DNA from: JBCBKU01 sp038521345 | GTDB lineage: Bacteria > Pseudomonadota > Alphaproteobacteria > Rhodobacterales > Rhodobacteraceae | NCBI GenBank assembly: GCA_038521345.1 | Contig: JBCBKU010000001.1 | Coordinates: 186,001-250,000, forward strand | DNA length: 64,000 nucleotides | Direction of reading: 5' to 3' | Shown here: piece by piece, positions 42,103 to 49,975 of the stretch | Position numbering within the stretch: the first letter of the stretch is position 1 | How the letters are laid out: every line of letters begins with the position of its first letter | Made by a program: the position numbers and the translations under genes | The notes under the pieces: generated by a model | What the model saw: only the letters and a program-made list of their open reading frames with translations | What the model was told of the DNA's origin: nothing | The model's database searches: none

Positions 42103-42723
42103 GTGCCCGCGGGCGAAACGACAGAACTGGACAACTACGGCTTCGCCGAGTTGGCGACGGCAGGTTTCCATCTGGCCGTTCGGGTGGGTTTCGCGTTCCC
42201 CGAGTTTGAGCACAATACGCTGCCGCGTGCTTGGATACACCGGTATACCCGTGATGGACTTATGCTCTATGACCCGGTTATCCGCTGGATCTATGAAAAT
42301 ACCGGGGCCGCCCGATGGAGCGAAATTGAGCTTTCGGACCCTCGCGGCGTTCTTCTTTCAGCTGCCGAACATGATCTGGCATTCGGAGCTGCGGTCTGTA
42401 TTCATGATTCGGAACAGGTCGGATTACGCACCTTTGGATCCTTTGCGCGGTCCGATCGAGAGTTCACCGAGGATGAAATTTCATCTCTCAAGTCGCAACT
42501 TTGCGCTTTACATCGTGCGTCATCGCCACCGGATGACCTCACCTTTAACGAGCTTGAGACCCTGCGCCTAATCAAGGGTGGGTTGCTCATGAAAGAGGTT
42601 GCCTTTGAACTCGGGATCACCGAGAGCGCAGTAAAACAACGTCTCCGCAACGCCAAGACCAAGCTCGAGGCGCGCACCACGGCTCAGGCTGTGACACGGG
42701 CGACTCAGTTTGGATTGATCTAA
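42103..42723 (+). CDS. luxR: LuxR-family quorum-sensing regulator
   Basis: A 206-residue regulator with an N-terminal acyl-homoserine-lactone domain (W44, Y48, D57, P58, W72 conserved) and a C-terminal LuxR HTH from about residue 147 (LTFNELETLRLIKGGLLMKE and GITESAVKQRLRNAKTKLEA). It starts with GTG at 42103 and is followed 106 bp later by luxI. It is paralogous to the HTH-less protein upstream. Probably activates luxI, with the lux-box-like repeat at 42746 as the candidate target. Confidence 0.92.
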   Translation: MPAGETTELDNYGFAELATAGFHLAVRVGFAFPEFEHNTLPRAWIHRYTRDGLMLYDPVIRWIYENTGAARWSEIELSDPRGVLLSAAEHDLAFGAAVCIHDSEQVGLRTFGSFARSDREFTEDEISSLKSQLCALHRASSPPDDLTFNELETLRLIKGGLLMKEVAFELGITESAVKQRLRNAKTKLEARTTAQAVTRATQFGLI

Positions 42724-42745
42724 CCGAACCATTGGTTTGCCCTTT

Positions 42746-42763
42746 GGAAACAACGAAGTTTCC
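42746..42763 (+). promoter_or_regulatory. Candidate lux box upstream of luxI
   Basis: An 18-bp inverted repeat with perfect 6-bp arms, GGAAAC and GTTTCC, and a 6-bp spacer. Its length suits a LuxR dimer site and it ends 66 bp before the luxI start. A separate perfect palindrome TTGTTAACAA lies at 42773-42782. Confidence 0.5.
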
Positions 42764-42829
42764 TCCATTTTATTGTTAACAAGCCCGCTCATATCGGCCT
42801 ACATTGGTGCGTAGCCTAGGGGGCTGAAG

Positions 42830-43462
42830 ATGCACAACATCACGTTCGACATGTCGGTCATGCATTTGCATGGCCCCGTTTTCTACGACTTCCTTCGTTT
42901 GCGAAAAGCGTTCTTCGTCGACACGCTTGCTTGGGACATTCCGCACAACGATGATGTCGAGATGGATCAGTACGACAACCCTGAGGCGAAATATTCGGTG
43001 GTTGTGCGCAACGGTCACGTGGTGGGCGGCGCACGTACGATGTCGGCCAATGTCCGGTGGGGCGAGCATACCTGTATGCTTCAGGACGCAATTGCCGGTC
43101 GGCTGCCAGGAATTCCTGCCGATATTCTCGGCCATCAGGTTAATTCAGATGATATTTGGGAATGCACCCGGCTTGTTATTTCTAATTCTGTAAAGTCGCA
43201 AAAAGAACGGACGCGATGCTTGGCATTAATTGTCGATGGACTGGTTACGATGGCAAAGGCGGAGGGCGCTCGCGAATTGGTGTCCATTTCGCCTTTGCCA
43301 TTAATGCGCGCCTTGCGTCGGCTCGGCCATGGCGCCACCCGCATCGGCGACCCCTACGTGAATCCGGGCGACGCGCGCACCTATGCTGTGCTGAAGATGC
43401 CGGCTGAACGCTCGGCAGCGATGGTAGCCGAGCACGCACCGGCTTTCGCGGAGGCGTCATAA
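42830..43462 (+). CDS. luxI: Acyl-homoserine-lactone synthase (LuxI family)
   Basis: LuxI enzymes make acyl-homoserine lactones from acyl-ACP and S-adenosylmethionine. The 210-residue protein keeps the catalytic set with the standard spacing: R25, F29, W35, E44, D46, D49 (DVEMDQYDNPEA), R69 in GGAR, and E111 and R114 in IWECTRLVIS. Acyl length cannot be predicted. Forms a module with luxR and the HTH-less LuxR protein. The by-product methylthioadenosine would be recycled by MtnP, encoded elsewhere in the window. Confidence 0.93.
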   Translation: MHNITFDMSVMHLHGPVFYDFLRLRKAFFVDTLAWDIPHNDDVEMDQYDNPEAKYSVVVRNGHVVGGARTMSANVRWGEHTCMLQDAIAGRLPGIPADILGHQVNSDDIWECTRLVISNSVKSQKERTRCLALIVDGLVTMAKAEGARELVSISPLPLMRALRRLGHGATRIGDPYVNPGDARTYAVLKMPAERSAAMVAEHAPAFAEAS

Positions 43463-43693
43463 GGGCCCGAATCCAAACGAATCTGGTCGGATCCAGCAAC
43501 CTTGGATTGAATTTCGGTGGCGCCAGGACTTGGTGACCCGTTCGCAGCGTTCCTTGCGCGGCTCGGGTGTTCGATCGGTGCAATCGGAACATGAGTCAAG
43601 CTGTCCTTTCTCAGGGGGCTCGCTCGCGCGCCGGTCGCCGCGTATACCCCAGCCCATGAGAAACTGCGACGAGCGGACGAAGGGTGGCGGTCG

Positions 43694-44542
43694 ATGAGTG
43701 CCGCCCGCGACCGGTATCTGGCTGTTGATGGGGGCGGATCCGGATGCCGAATGGCCATCTGGACAGGCACGCAGCGCGTTGAAGTCTCGGCCGGTCCCGC
43801 CAATGTGACGACCGATTTGCAGGCGGCGCTCGCCAACATCCGGTGCGGATTGAAAGCCCTTGGCGAACAAGCAGGTGTTGAGGGGATCGACGATGTTCCG
43901 GGCTATCTGGGGCTGGCGGGCGTCACCGGACCAGAGATTGCCAAGGCCGTGGCTGAAGGCCTTCCGTTAAAAAAGGTCCGCGTGGAAGAGGACCGGCCAG
44001 CCGCGGTTGAGGGCGCTCTCGATGGTCGCGATGGATGGGTCGTTTCCGTTGGGACCGGTTCCTTTGTCGCGTGCCGGCGCGCAGGACAAATGACCAGTAT
44101 CGGTGGGTGGGGTGCGGAGTTGGGTGATGAAGCATCCGGTGCATGGCTCGGCCGTCGCGCCTTGGCACTGGCCCTGCATACATGGGATGGTCTCGTGCCC
44201 GAAACTGCATGGCTGGGCGCACTTCTGGACCGTCTGAATGGCCCCGAAGGAATCGTGGCGCTAGCGCGTGATGCTGCCCCTCAGGATTTGGCGGCGCTCG
44301 CGCCCGTCGTGCTGGAGGCCGCGGAACAGCGCGCTCCCCTTGCATGCGCACTTCTTGATGAAGGCGGGGCCTATCTGCTCCGGTGCTTGCGGGTCCTCGG
44401 ATGGTCAGGGGATGATCCGGTCTGCGTGGCCGGCGGCCTTGGGCCGGTCTATGCCGACAAAATCCCCGATATCCCTTGGACCCAGCCCCTTGGCACACCG
44501 CTAGACGGGGCGCTCCGACTGGCGCGGGAGTTCGCACCGTGA
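43694..44542 (+). CDS. BadF/BadG/BcrA-type ATPase, probable N-acetylglucosamine kinase
   Basis: A 282-residue member of the actin-like ATPase fold: phosphate 1 loop AVDGGGSGCRMAIW, phosphate 2 loop VSVGTGSFVAC and the GGWGAELGDEASGAWLGRRA segment typical of bacterial GlcNAc/glucosamine kinases of the BadF family. The start ATG at 43694 lies inside a 230-bp stretch after luxI. Its stop overlaps the nagA start (GTGA), which supports a role in amino-sugar use. Confidence 0.85.
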   Translation: MSAARDRYLAVDGGGSGCRMAIWTGTQRVEVSAGPANVTTDLQAALANIRCGLKALGEQAGVEGIDDVPGYLGLAGVTGPEIAKAVAEGLPLKKVRVEEDRPAAVEGALDGRDGWVVSVGTGSFVACRRAGQMTSIGGWGAELGDEASGAWLGRRALALALHTWDGLVPETAWLGALLDRLNGPEGIVALARDAAPQDLAALAPVVLEAAEQRAPLACALLDEGGAYLLRCLRVLGWSGDDPVCVAGGLGPVYADKIPDIPWTQPLGTPLDGALRLAREFAP

Positions 44543-45660
44543 CGTCATACAGCGCAGAGGCTGTCTTTGACGGTGAGCGTATCCGGCGCGGCGTGGTGCT
44601 TCGGGTTAAAAATGGCACCATCGTTGAATTGGGTTCAGGTGCGGCCGATGCAGATCTCGGCCCTGGGATCATCGCGCCGGGTTTTGTTGATCTACAGGTC
44701 AACGGCGGCGGTGGGGTCATGCTGGGTGATGCACCGACCGAAAACACTCTCCGCCGGATGGCTGACGCGCATGCGGCGCTTGGGGCCACGACCATATTGC
44801 CGACGCTGATCAGCGACACGATCGAAGTGACCCGCCGCACGCTTGAGGTGGCGCAGCATACGTGCGGCCATGTGCCAGGCATCCTGGGATTGCACCTCGA
44901 AGGGCCGCATCTGGCTCCGGCCAAGGCGGGGGCCCATCGCCGTGATCGGCTCCGGCCCATGGATGCATCCGATCTCGATGTTCTGGTGGCCGCAGCAGGT
45001 GAGCTGCCGGTGCTGATGGTGACGCTTGCGCCTGAAATGGTACAACCCCAGCAGATTGCGGCATTGACCAAGGCAGGTGTGATCGTCGCGTTGGGACATT
45101 CCGAGGCCAGTTTCGAAGAAGCTCAAGCGGCGATTGCCGCGGGCGCGCGTGTCGCCACGCATCTGTTCAATGCGATGAACCCGTTGGCATCCCGCAGTCC
45201 CGGTCTTGTCGGGGCGGCGCTTGTGAGCGGAGAGGTGTCGGCGGGTTTGATCGCGGACGGTGTGCATGTGGATCCGGCTGCGATGGCAGTCGCTCTAGCG
45301 GCTAAGCAAGGGCCTGGTCGGATCTTTCTAGTCAGCGATGCAATGGCACCCGCCGGTACGGACCTGTCCGGTTTCGGTCTTCAGGGCCGCTGGATCGCGC
45401 GCAAGGCCGGGCGGCTCACAACAGAAGATGGAACTTTGGCCGGTGCGGATCTCGATCTGCCCCGGGCCGTTCAGACCGTGCGGAAATTGGGCGTGGCAGA
45501 GGGCGCCGCGCTTGCCATGGCCTCGTCGGTTCCGGCCGATGTCGCCGGTATAGGCGATCGTGCCGGTCGCCTCGATGCCGGCCGGGCCGCGGATTTCGTG
45601 CATCTCGGTCCGGATGGGCGCCTTTCAGGGGTTTGGCGCGGCGGCCGCCGCATCGTCTGA
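44539..45660 (+). CDS. nagA: N-acetylglucosamine-6-phosphate deacetylase
   Basis: NagA removes the acetyl group from GlcNAc-6-phosphate. The 373-residue amidohydrolase has the metal and active-site segments PGFVDLQVNGGGGV, LHLEGPHLAPAK, ALGHSEASFEEA, ATHLFNAMNPL and LVSDAMAPAG (catalytic Asp). I start at the GTG 44539, which overlaps the kinase stop; the longer frame from 44476 lies inside the kinase. nagB and a transporter are not adjacent, so the pathway may be completed elsewhere or serve cell-wall recycling. Confidence 0.94.
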   Translation: MTSYSAEAVFDGERIRRGVVLRVKNGTIVELGSGAADADLGPGIIAPGFVDLQVNGGGGVMLGDAPTENTLRRMADAHAALGATTILPTLISDTIEVTRRTLEVAQHTCGHVPGILGLHLEGPHLAPAKAGAHRRDRLRPMDASDLDVLVAAAGELPVLMVTLAPEMVQPQQIAALTKAGVIVALGHSEASFEEAQAAIAAGARVATHLFNAMNPLASRSPGLVGAALVSGEVSAGLIADGVHVDPAAMAVALAAKQGPGRIFLVSDAMAPAGTDLSGFGLQGRWIARKAGRLTTEDGTLAGADLDLPRAVQTVRKLGVAEGAALAMASSVPADVAGIGDRAGRLDAGRAADFVHLGPDGRLSGVWRGGRRIV

Positions 45661-45716
45661 GTTGCGCTGCCTCCCAAAGCTGCGCCATGGTCGCGGCGCG
45701 GAACGGGAGGAAAATA

Positions 45717-46580
45717 ATGAAACTAGGCGTGATCTGCGACGGCATCAGCCGCGACTTGGCCCATGCAATCGATGTGATGGACGAGTTCGGGTTGGACTAT
45801 GCCGAACTTCAGTTCGTGGGCGATACCGAAGTGGGCGATCATACGCCGGAGGAGATCCGAGAGATCAATCAGCGGCTGCGGGACCGCGGCAAGCCCGTGT
45901 CATGTCTGTCGCGGCACGTGTTTGCCGGTATGACCGTTGCCAACCGTCCCGGCGACGAGCTGCATACCCGCCACATGGAGGCGCTGAAACGGGTCATCGA
46001 TATGGCCCACGTGGTCGGCAGCCCATTGGTCCGGATCATGACCCAGAAAAAAGAGCAGATCCTCTGGGGCCGGAACGGGGCCGAACGCTGGAACGTGGCG
46101 AAAGGGGCATGGGACACAACCGCACCCTTGGTGGCGCCCGCGGTGGAATTGGCCCGGGCCGAGGGCGTCACTCTGGTTGTCGAGACGGGCAACGGCACAA
46201 TGGTAAACTCGAACTACACCGCGCGGCGGCTGATCGAGGATCTGGACGCCAAGGATGTGCTGAAGGTGTTGTGGGATCCGGCCAACAATTGCTGGTGCCA
46301 CGAAAAAGCATGGCCCGATGGATACGACACGATCCGGGACGGCTTTCTTGGCCATGTCCATATCAAGGATGTTCATGTCGACACACCGCGCGCAACACTT
46401 GAAGTCCGCCCGATGGGAGAGGGGCAGCTCGCCGACCAGTTTGCTCCGATTGCCGAAGCCCTGCGCAAAGACGGGTATGACGGGGTCGTCTCTTTCGAAA
46501 GCGTCTATCACCCGGGCAACGGCGATTTTGAGGCCGGGTTCCGCCAGTGCATCGGCCGGTTCAAAGAGGTTTTCGCCTGA
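45717..46580 (+). CDS. TIM-barrel sugar isomerase/epimerase-like protein
   Basis: A 287-residue member of the AP-endonuclease-2/xylose-isomerase-like TIM barrel group (sugar phosphate isomerase/epimerase, hydroxypyruvate isomerase). Metal-ligand candidates are Glu in LVVETGNGT, Asp in LWDPANNCWC, His in GHVHIKDVHVD and Glu in GVVSFESVYHPG. The ATG at 45717 follows GGGAGG. It lies 56 bp after nagA on the same strand and could belong to the amino-sugar unit. Substrate not determined. Confidence 0.85.
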   Translation: MKLGVICDGISRDLAHAIDVMDEFGLDYAELQFVGDTEVGDHTPEEIREINQRLRDRGKPVSCLSRHVFAGMTVANRPGDELHTRHMEALKRVIDMAHVVGSPLVRIMTQKKEQILWGRNGAERWNVAKGAWDTTAPLVAPAVELARAEGVTLVVETGNGTMVNSNYTARRLIEDLDAKDVLKVLWDPANNCWCHEKAWPDGYDTIRDGFLGHVHIKDVHVDTPRATLEVRPMGEGQLADQFAPIAEALRKDGYDGVVSFESVYHPGNGDFEAGFRQCIGRFKEVFA

Positions 46581-46601
46581 GAACTTGGGACCAGATCCCC
46601 T

Positions 46602-47972
46602 CTAGGACACCAACTCTTGTGCGTGGGGAAGGCGCAGCTCGACCGCCAGCCCCGGGCGTCGAGCGGATAGGGTGAGCGCACCGCCCGAAGCCTCGGCCAC
46701 CGCCTTGGCGATCGGCAGGCCCAGACCGCTGCCCGAAGACGGTTCCACTTGCGCAAATCGCGAAAGGGCAAGATCGAAGTCCTTGGGATCAAGCCCCACT
46801 CCATCGTCGACAACATGAACGACCGCGTCGCCGTTCTCTTCGGTCAACGACACGCTGATCCGGGTCAGATCCGGGCCCCCGTGACTCACCGCGTTCATCA
46901 CAAGGTTGGTTATGGCCTGCTCGAAGAGTGTCGGATTGATGCGTACTCGAACGGGGCGGCCACCCAGGCTTTGGCTCAGCGTCACGCCGCGTTCCTGGGC
47001 AACGCGATCAAGGCGCAACAGGGCCGCCGACAGATGTGCCCGAAGATCGACCGGCGCATGGTCTCCGGCGGGGATGGCCGACCGTGCGCGCTCGAAGACG
47101 AGGAGATCGTCGGTCAGTTTGGCGGCATGGCTGGCGGCTTCCAGCAGATCGGCGCTTCGGTTTGAGGTTTCTTCCAGCGTCTTTGCGGCGGCAACGGCCT
47201 CGGACAGCGCAAGCACGCCGGCGATCGGATTGCGCAGCTGATGGGCCGCGTCGGAAATAAACGCGTCCTTGGTGCGAAGAGTTTCCGATAACTCTCCGAA
47301 TAGCGTGTTGAGCCGACCGACGATTCCTTGCACCTCTTCGGGGATTGGACGTCGGATCGGGGTCAGGTCCAGGGTCGAGCGGCGAGCGATCGCCTCTTCA
47401 AGGTCAAGAAGCGGGCTAAGGCCCAAGCGGACTCCGAACCACACGATCAGCGCAACGGCGACAACAAGTGTGGTCACGATTGCATAGGTCCTGCGCGACA
47501 AGCTTTGAACGAACCCGTCGCGCAGGGTGAGATCCTGCCAGACGGTGAAAGTGAAATCACCGGTTAGGCCTTCAACATCCATCCAGTCTGAAAAGCGGAC
47601 CGCACGCACCGGGCGGCCTTGATAGATCGCGTCAAAGAATGTCGTGGCCTCGCGATCCGGCACCAGCGGTGGAACGGGAGGGGTGGCATAGCCTGTCACG
47701 AATACCCCGTCGGGCGCATAGACATGATAGAATACTGGGCCACCAGAAGTGTCGCGCAACAGATCCCGGGTGTCCTGGCTCAGCGCATCGCCCCCTGTAA
47801 AGGCCGTATCTCTCGAGATTCCAAGCGCTGTCACGAGAAGCGAACGGTCAAAGTGGTCCGCAGCCCGAATTTCTGCATCGCGCGCGGCCCAGAGCGCCAC
47901 GGCGATCGTAATGACAAGAAGGGGCCCGAGGATGATGAGCGTCAGGCGAAGACGCAGCGACAGGGTCGTCAT
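46602..47972 (-). CDS. tctE: Sensor histidine kinase TctE
   Basis: A 456-residue kinase of the TctE type that senses extracellular tricarboxylates. Helices lie at about 9-30 and 163-181, with a periplasmic sensor between (about 130 residues). A HAMP-like linker precedes the H-box DAAHQLRNPI (H244), and the ATP-binding part shows NLVMNAVSHGG (N-box), VVDDGVGLDP (G1) and GSGLGLPIAKA (G2). It overlaps tctD by 4 bp and lies opposite the tricarboxylate transporter operon, which fixes its likely target. Confidence 0.93.
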   Translation of the reverse strand: MTTLSLRLRLTLIILGPLLVITIAVALWAARDAEIRAADHFDRSLLVTALGISRDTAFTGGDALSQDTRDLLRDTSGGPVFYHVYAPDGVFVTGYATPPVPPLVPDREATTFFDAIYQGRPVRAVRFSDWMDVEGLTGDFTFTVWQDLTLRDGFVQSLSRRTYAIVTTLVVAVALIVWFGVRLGLSPLLDLEEAIARRSTLDLTPIRRPIPEEVQGIVGRLNTLFGELSETLRTKDAFISDAAHQLRNPIAGVLALSEAVAAAKTLEETSNRSADLLEAASHAAKLTDDLLVFERARSAIPAGDHAPVDLRAHLSAALLRLDRVAQERGVTLSQSLGGRPVRVRINPTLFEQAITNLVMNAVSHGGPDLTRISVSLTEENGDAVVHVVDDGVGLDPKDFDLALSRFAQVEPSSGSGLGLPIAKAVAEASGGALTLSARRPGLAVELRLPHAQELVS

Positions 47973-48640
47973 TCCAAGACATCCAGAAGGGCGTAACCAA
48001 GGCCGCGCTGTACCCGGATCTCGACGCCGTAGCCGCGCAAACGTTTCCTCAATCGTGAGACATAAACCTCGACCACGGCTTCGTCCACGTCACTGCCGGT
48101 CCCGTAGATACTGTCGAGCAAGGCCTGTTTTGACACCGTGCGACCATTCGCGTCCATTAGCGCTTCGAACAGTGAAACCTCGCGCCGCGGGATGTTGAGC
48201 GCCCCGTCACCAGAGACAATCGCACGAGCGCCGGCGTCGAAACGGAGCGAACCAATTGTCCGCGTCGTGGGCACTGACGCGGGGCGCCGGCGACTGAGCG
48301 CTCGAACGCGGGCCGCCAGTTCGTCCATCTCAAAAGGCTTCGCCAGATAGTCGTCGGCGCCTGCGTTGAGGCCGGTGACCTTGTCGTGGGTTTCCGCCTG
48401 CGCTGTCAGCATCAGAACGGGTCTTCCGTCGCCCCGCGCACGCATGGCCGCGAGAAGGTCAAGGCCGCTCATTCCCGGAAGCTTGATGTCGAGGATCACT
48501 AGGTCGGAATCATGCCGGCGAAGGAAGTCATCCGCATCGGATCCATCGTGCAAAAGATCGACGGCATGGCCATCATCCGTCAGCCTGTAGGCGATCCCCT
48601 TCGCAACGGCGATGTTGTCTTCGACGACCACGATGCGCAT
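47969..48640 (-). CDS. tctD: Response regulator TctD (OmpR type)
   Basis: A 223-residue OmpR-family regulator. The receiver has acidic residues E7 and D8, phospho-acceptor D51 (VILDIKLPGMSG) and the switch Thr and Lys in MLTAQAE and YLAKPFE. The C-terminal winged helix carries SLFEALMDANGRTVSKQALL and EVYVSRLRKRLRGYGVEIRV. Operon with tctE. Divergent from tctC; an 11-bp-spaced repeat ATGAAAG between the two is the likely binding site. Confidence 0.94.
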   Translation of the reverse strand: MRIVVVEDNIAVAKGIAYRLTDDGHAVDLLHDGSDADDFLRRHDSDLVILDIKLPGMSGLDLLAAMRARGDGRPVLMLTAQAETHDKVTGLNAGADDYLAKPFEMDELAARVRALSRRRPASVPTTRTIGSLRFDAGARAIVSGDGALNIPRREVSLFEALMDANGRTVSKQALLDSIYGTGSDVDEAVVEVYVSRLRKRLRGYGVEIRVQRGLGYALLDVLE

Positions 48641-48685
48641 GGGCCGGCTCCGCTTGGCTTCGTGGACCGCCGCATTTTTCGGCAG

Positions 48686-48703
48686 ATGAAAGGTTTATGA
48701 AAG
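48686..48703. promoter_or_regulatory. Direct repeat, candidate TctD binding site
   Basis: ATGAAAG is repeated at 48686-48692 and 48697-48703, exactly 11 bp (one helical turn) apart, in the space between tctD and tctC. On the other strand it reads CTTTCAT twice. OmpR-family dimers typically bind such tandem half-sites, so it probably drives tctC and perhaps tctDE. Confidence 0.6.
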
Positions 48704-48796
48704 ATTGGCATTGAACCTTGCATGCATCAAGCGGGCGATCCGACCCGCTGCAAACGGCGTGGTCTTCAGGCTTTGACTGCGCATTGGGAGGACATC

Positions 48797-49900
48797 ATGT
48801 TGAACAAATTACGGCGCCAGGCGGCGCTTCTTCTGAGCGTGTCTGTCGCTGGCCTTGCCGGCCCGGCACTGGCTGGTGGTCATGGAATCGATCTCTCCGG
48901 CAAAACTGTCGAATGGGTCATTCCGTTCTCGGAAACCGGCGGTTCGGCGAAGTGGGCCAACTTCTATGCCCCGCTTCTGAGCGAGGCTCTTCCGGGCCAG
49001 CCGACCGTTGTCGTCAAGTTCATGCCCGGTGCCGGCTCGACGAAGGGGGCCAATTGGTTCCAGGAACAGGAATACGACGACGGCACGCTGATCTTCGGCT
49101 CGTCGGGCTCCACACAGTTTCCGTACCTTCTGGGCGATCCGCGCGTTCGCTACGAATACGGTGACTGGAACGTGGTTCTGGCCTCGGGCACCGGCGGTGT
49201 GGCCTATCTGCCGCCGGATCTTGCCGGACAGATGGACGGTCTCGATGCCACGGCGCTTCAGGGCACCGACTTCATCTACGGCAGCCAGGGCGCCACACGG
49301 CTTGACCTTGTGCCTCTGCTCGCGTGGGAAATGCTCGGCCTGAATGTTGAACCGGTCTTCGGGATCAAGGGGCGCGGCGATGGCCGCCTGATGTTCGAGC
49401 GCGGCGAAGCCAATATCGACTACCAGACGTCGTCGTCCTACCTGTCGGGCGTTACTCCGCTGGTCGATGCCGGTACGGCCGTTCCGATGATGAGCTGGGG
49501 CGCACTTGACGCCGACGGCAACATTGTGCGCGACCCGACCTTCCCGGACATGCCGACGTTCAAGGAAGTCTGCGACGCAACGCCGGCCTGTGAAACCAGC
49601 GGAACCCAATGGGACGCTTGGAAGGCGTTCTTCGTGGCCGGGTTCCCCGCACAGAAAATGGTGTTCCTGCCTGCCGGCGCGTCGAACGACGCGATGGTGA
49701 CCTACACGAAGGCATTCGAAGACATCAAAGCGCGGGACGACTTTGCCGAGATCTCGGCCGGTCGGCTCGGTGTCTACCCTCAGATGACCGGTGACGAGGC
49801 CACCGGCGCGCTGGGTAGTGCAACGCAGGTGCCGGACGAAGCCAAGACTTTCGTCGTCGACTGGCTGAAAGAGCGCTACGGCGTCTCGCTCGACGGCTAA
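48797..49900 (+). CDS. tctC: Tripartite tricarboxylate transporter substrate-binding protein
   Basis: A 367-residue periplasmic binding protein of the TctC (Bug) family with a signal peptide ending near ALAGGHG. It has the family spacing VEWVIPFSETGGSAKWANFY near the start and VKFMPGAGSTKGANWF in the first lobe. It is longer than typical Bug proteins (about 320). Two cysteines near residue 255 may form a disulfide. The ATG at 48797 follows GGGAGGA. Followed by the fused membrane gene after a hairpin that would raise its expression above that of the membrane part. Confidence 0.9.
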   Translation: MLNKLRRQAALLLSVSVAGLAGPALAGGHGIDLSGKTVEWVIPFSETGGSAKWANFYAPLLSEALPGQPTVVVKFMPGAGSTKGANWFQEQEYDDGTLIFGSSGSTQFPYLLGDPRVRYEYGDWNVVLASGTGGVAYLPPDLAGQMDGLDATALQGTDFIYGSQGATRLDLVPLLAWEMLGLNVEPVFGIKGRGDGRLMFERGEANIDYQTSSSYLSGVTPLVDAGTAVPMMSWGALDADGNIVRDPTFPDMPTFKEVCDATPACETSGTQWDAWKAFFVAGFPAQKMVFLPAGASNDAMVTYTKAFEDIKARDDFAEISAGRLGVYPQMTGDEATGALGSATQVPDEAKTFVVDWLKERYGVSLDG

Positions 49901-49912
49901 GCCAACCGACCC

Positions 49913-49950
49913 GCCCCGTCCGCCTGATGCGGGCGGGGCCTTTGCATTTT
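49913..49950 (+). terminator. Attenuating hairpin between tctC and tctAB
   Basis: Ten-base-pair arms (one G-U pair) between 49914 and 49938 around a 5-base loop, extended by a G-C pair, followed by a T-rich stretch with TTT and TTTT. A partial terminator in this place is usual between binding-protein and membrane genes. Confidence 0.65.
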
Positions 49951-49975
49951 CACTTCCGCTCCGAAAGCCAGAACC

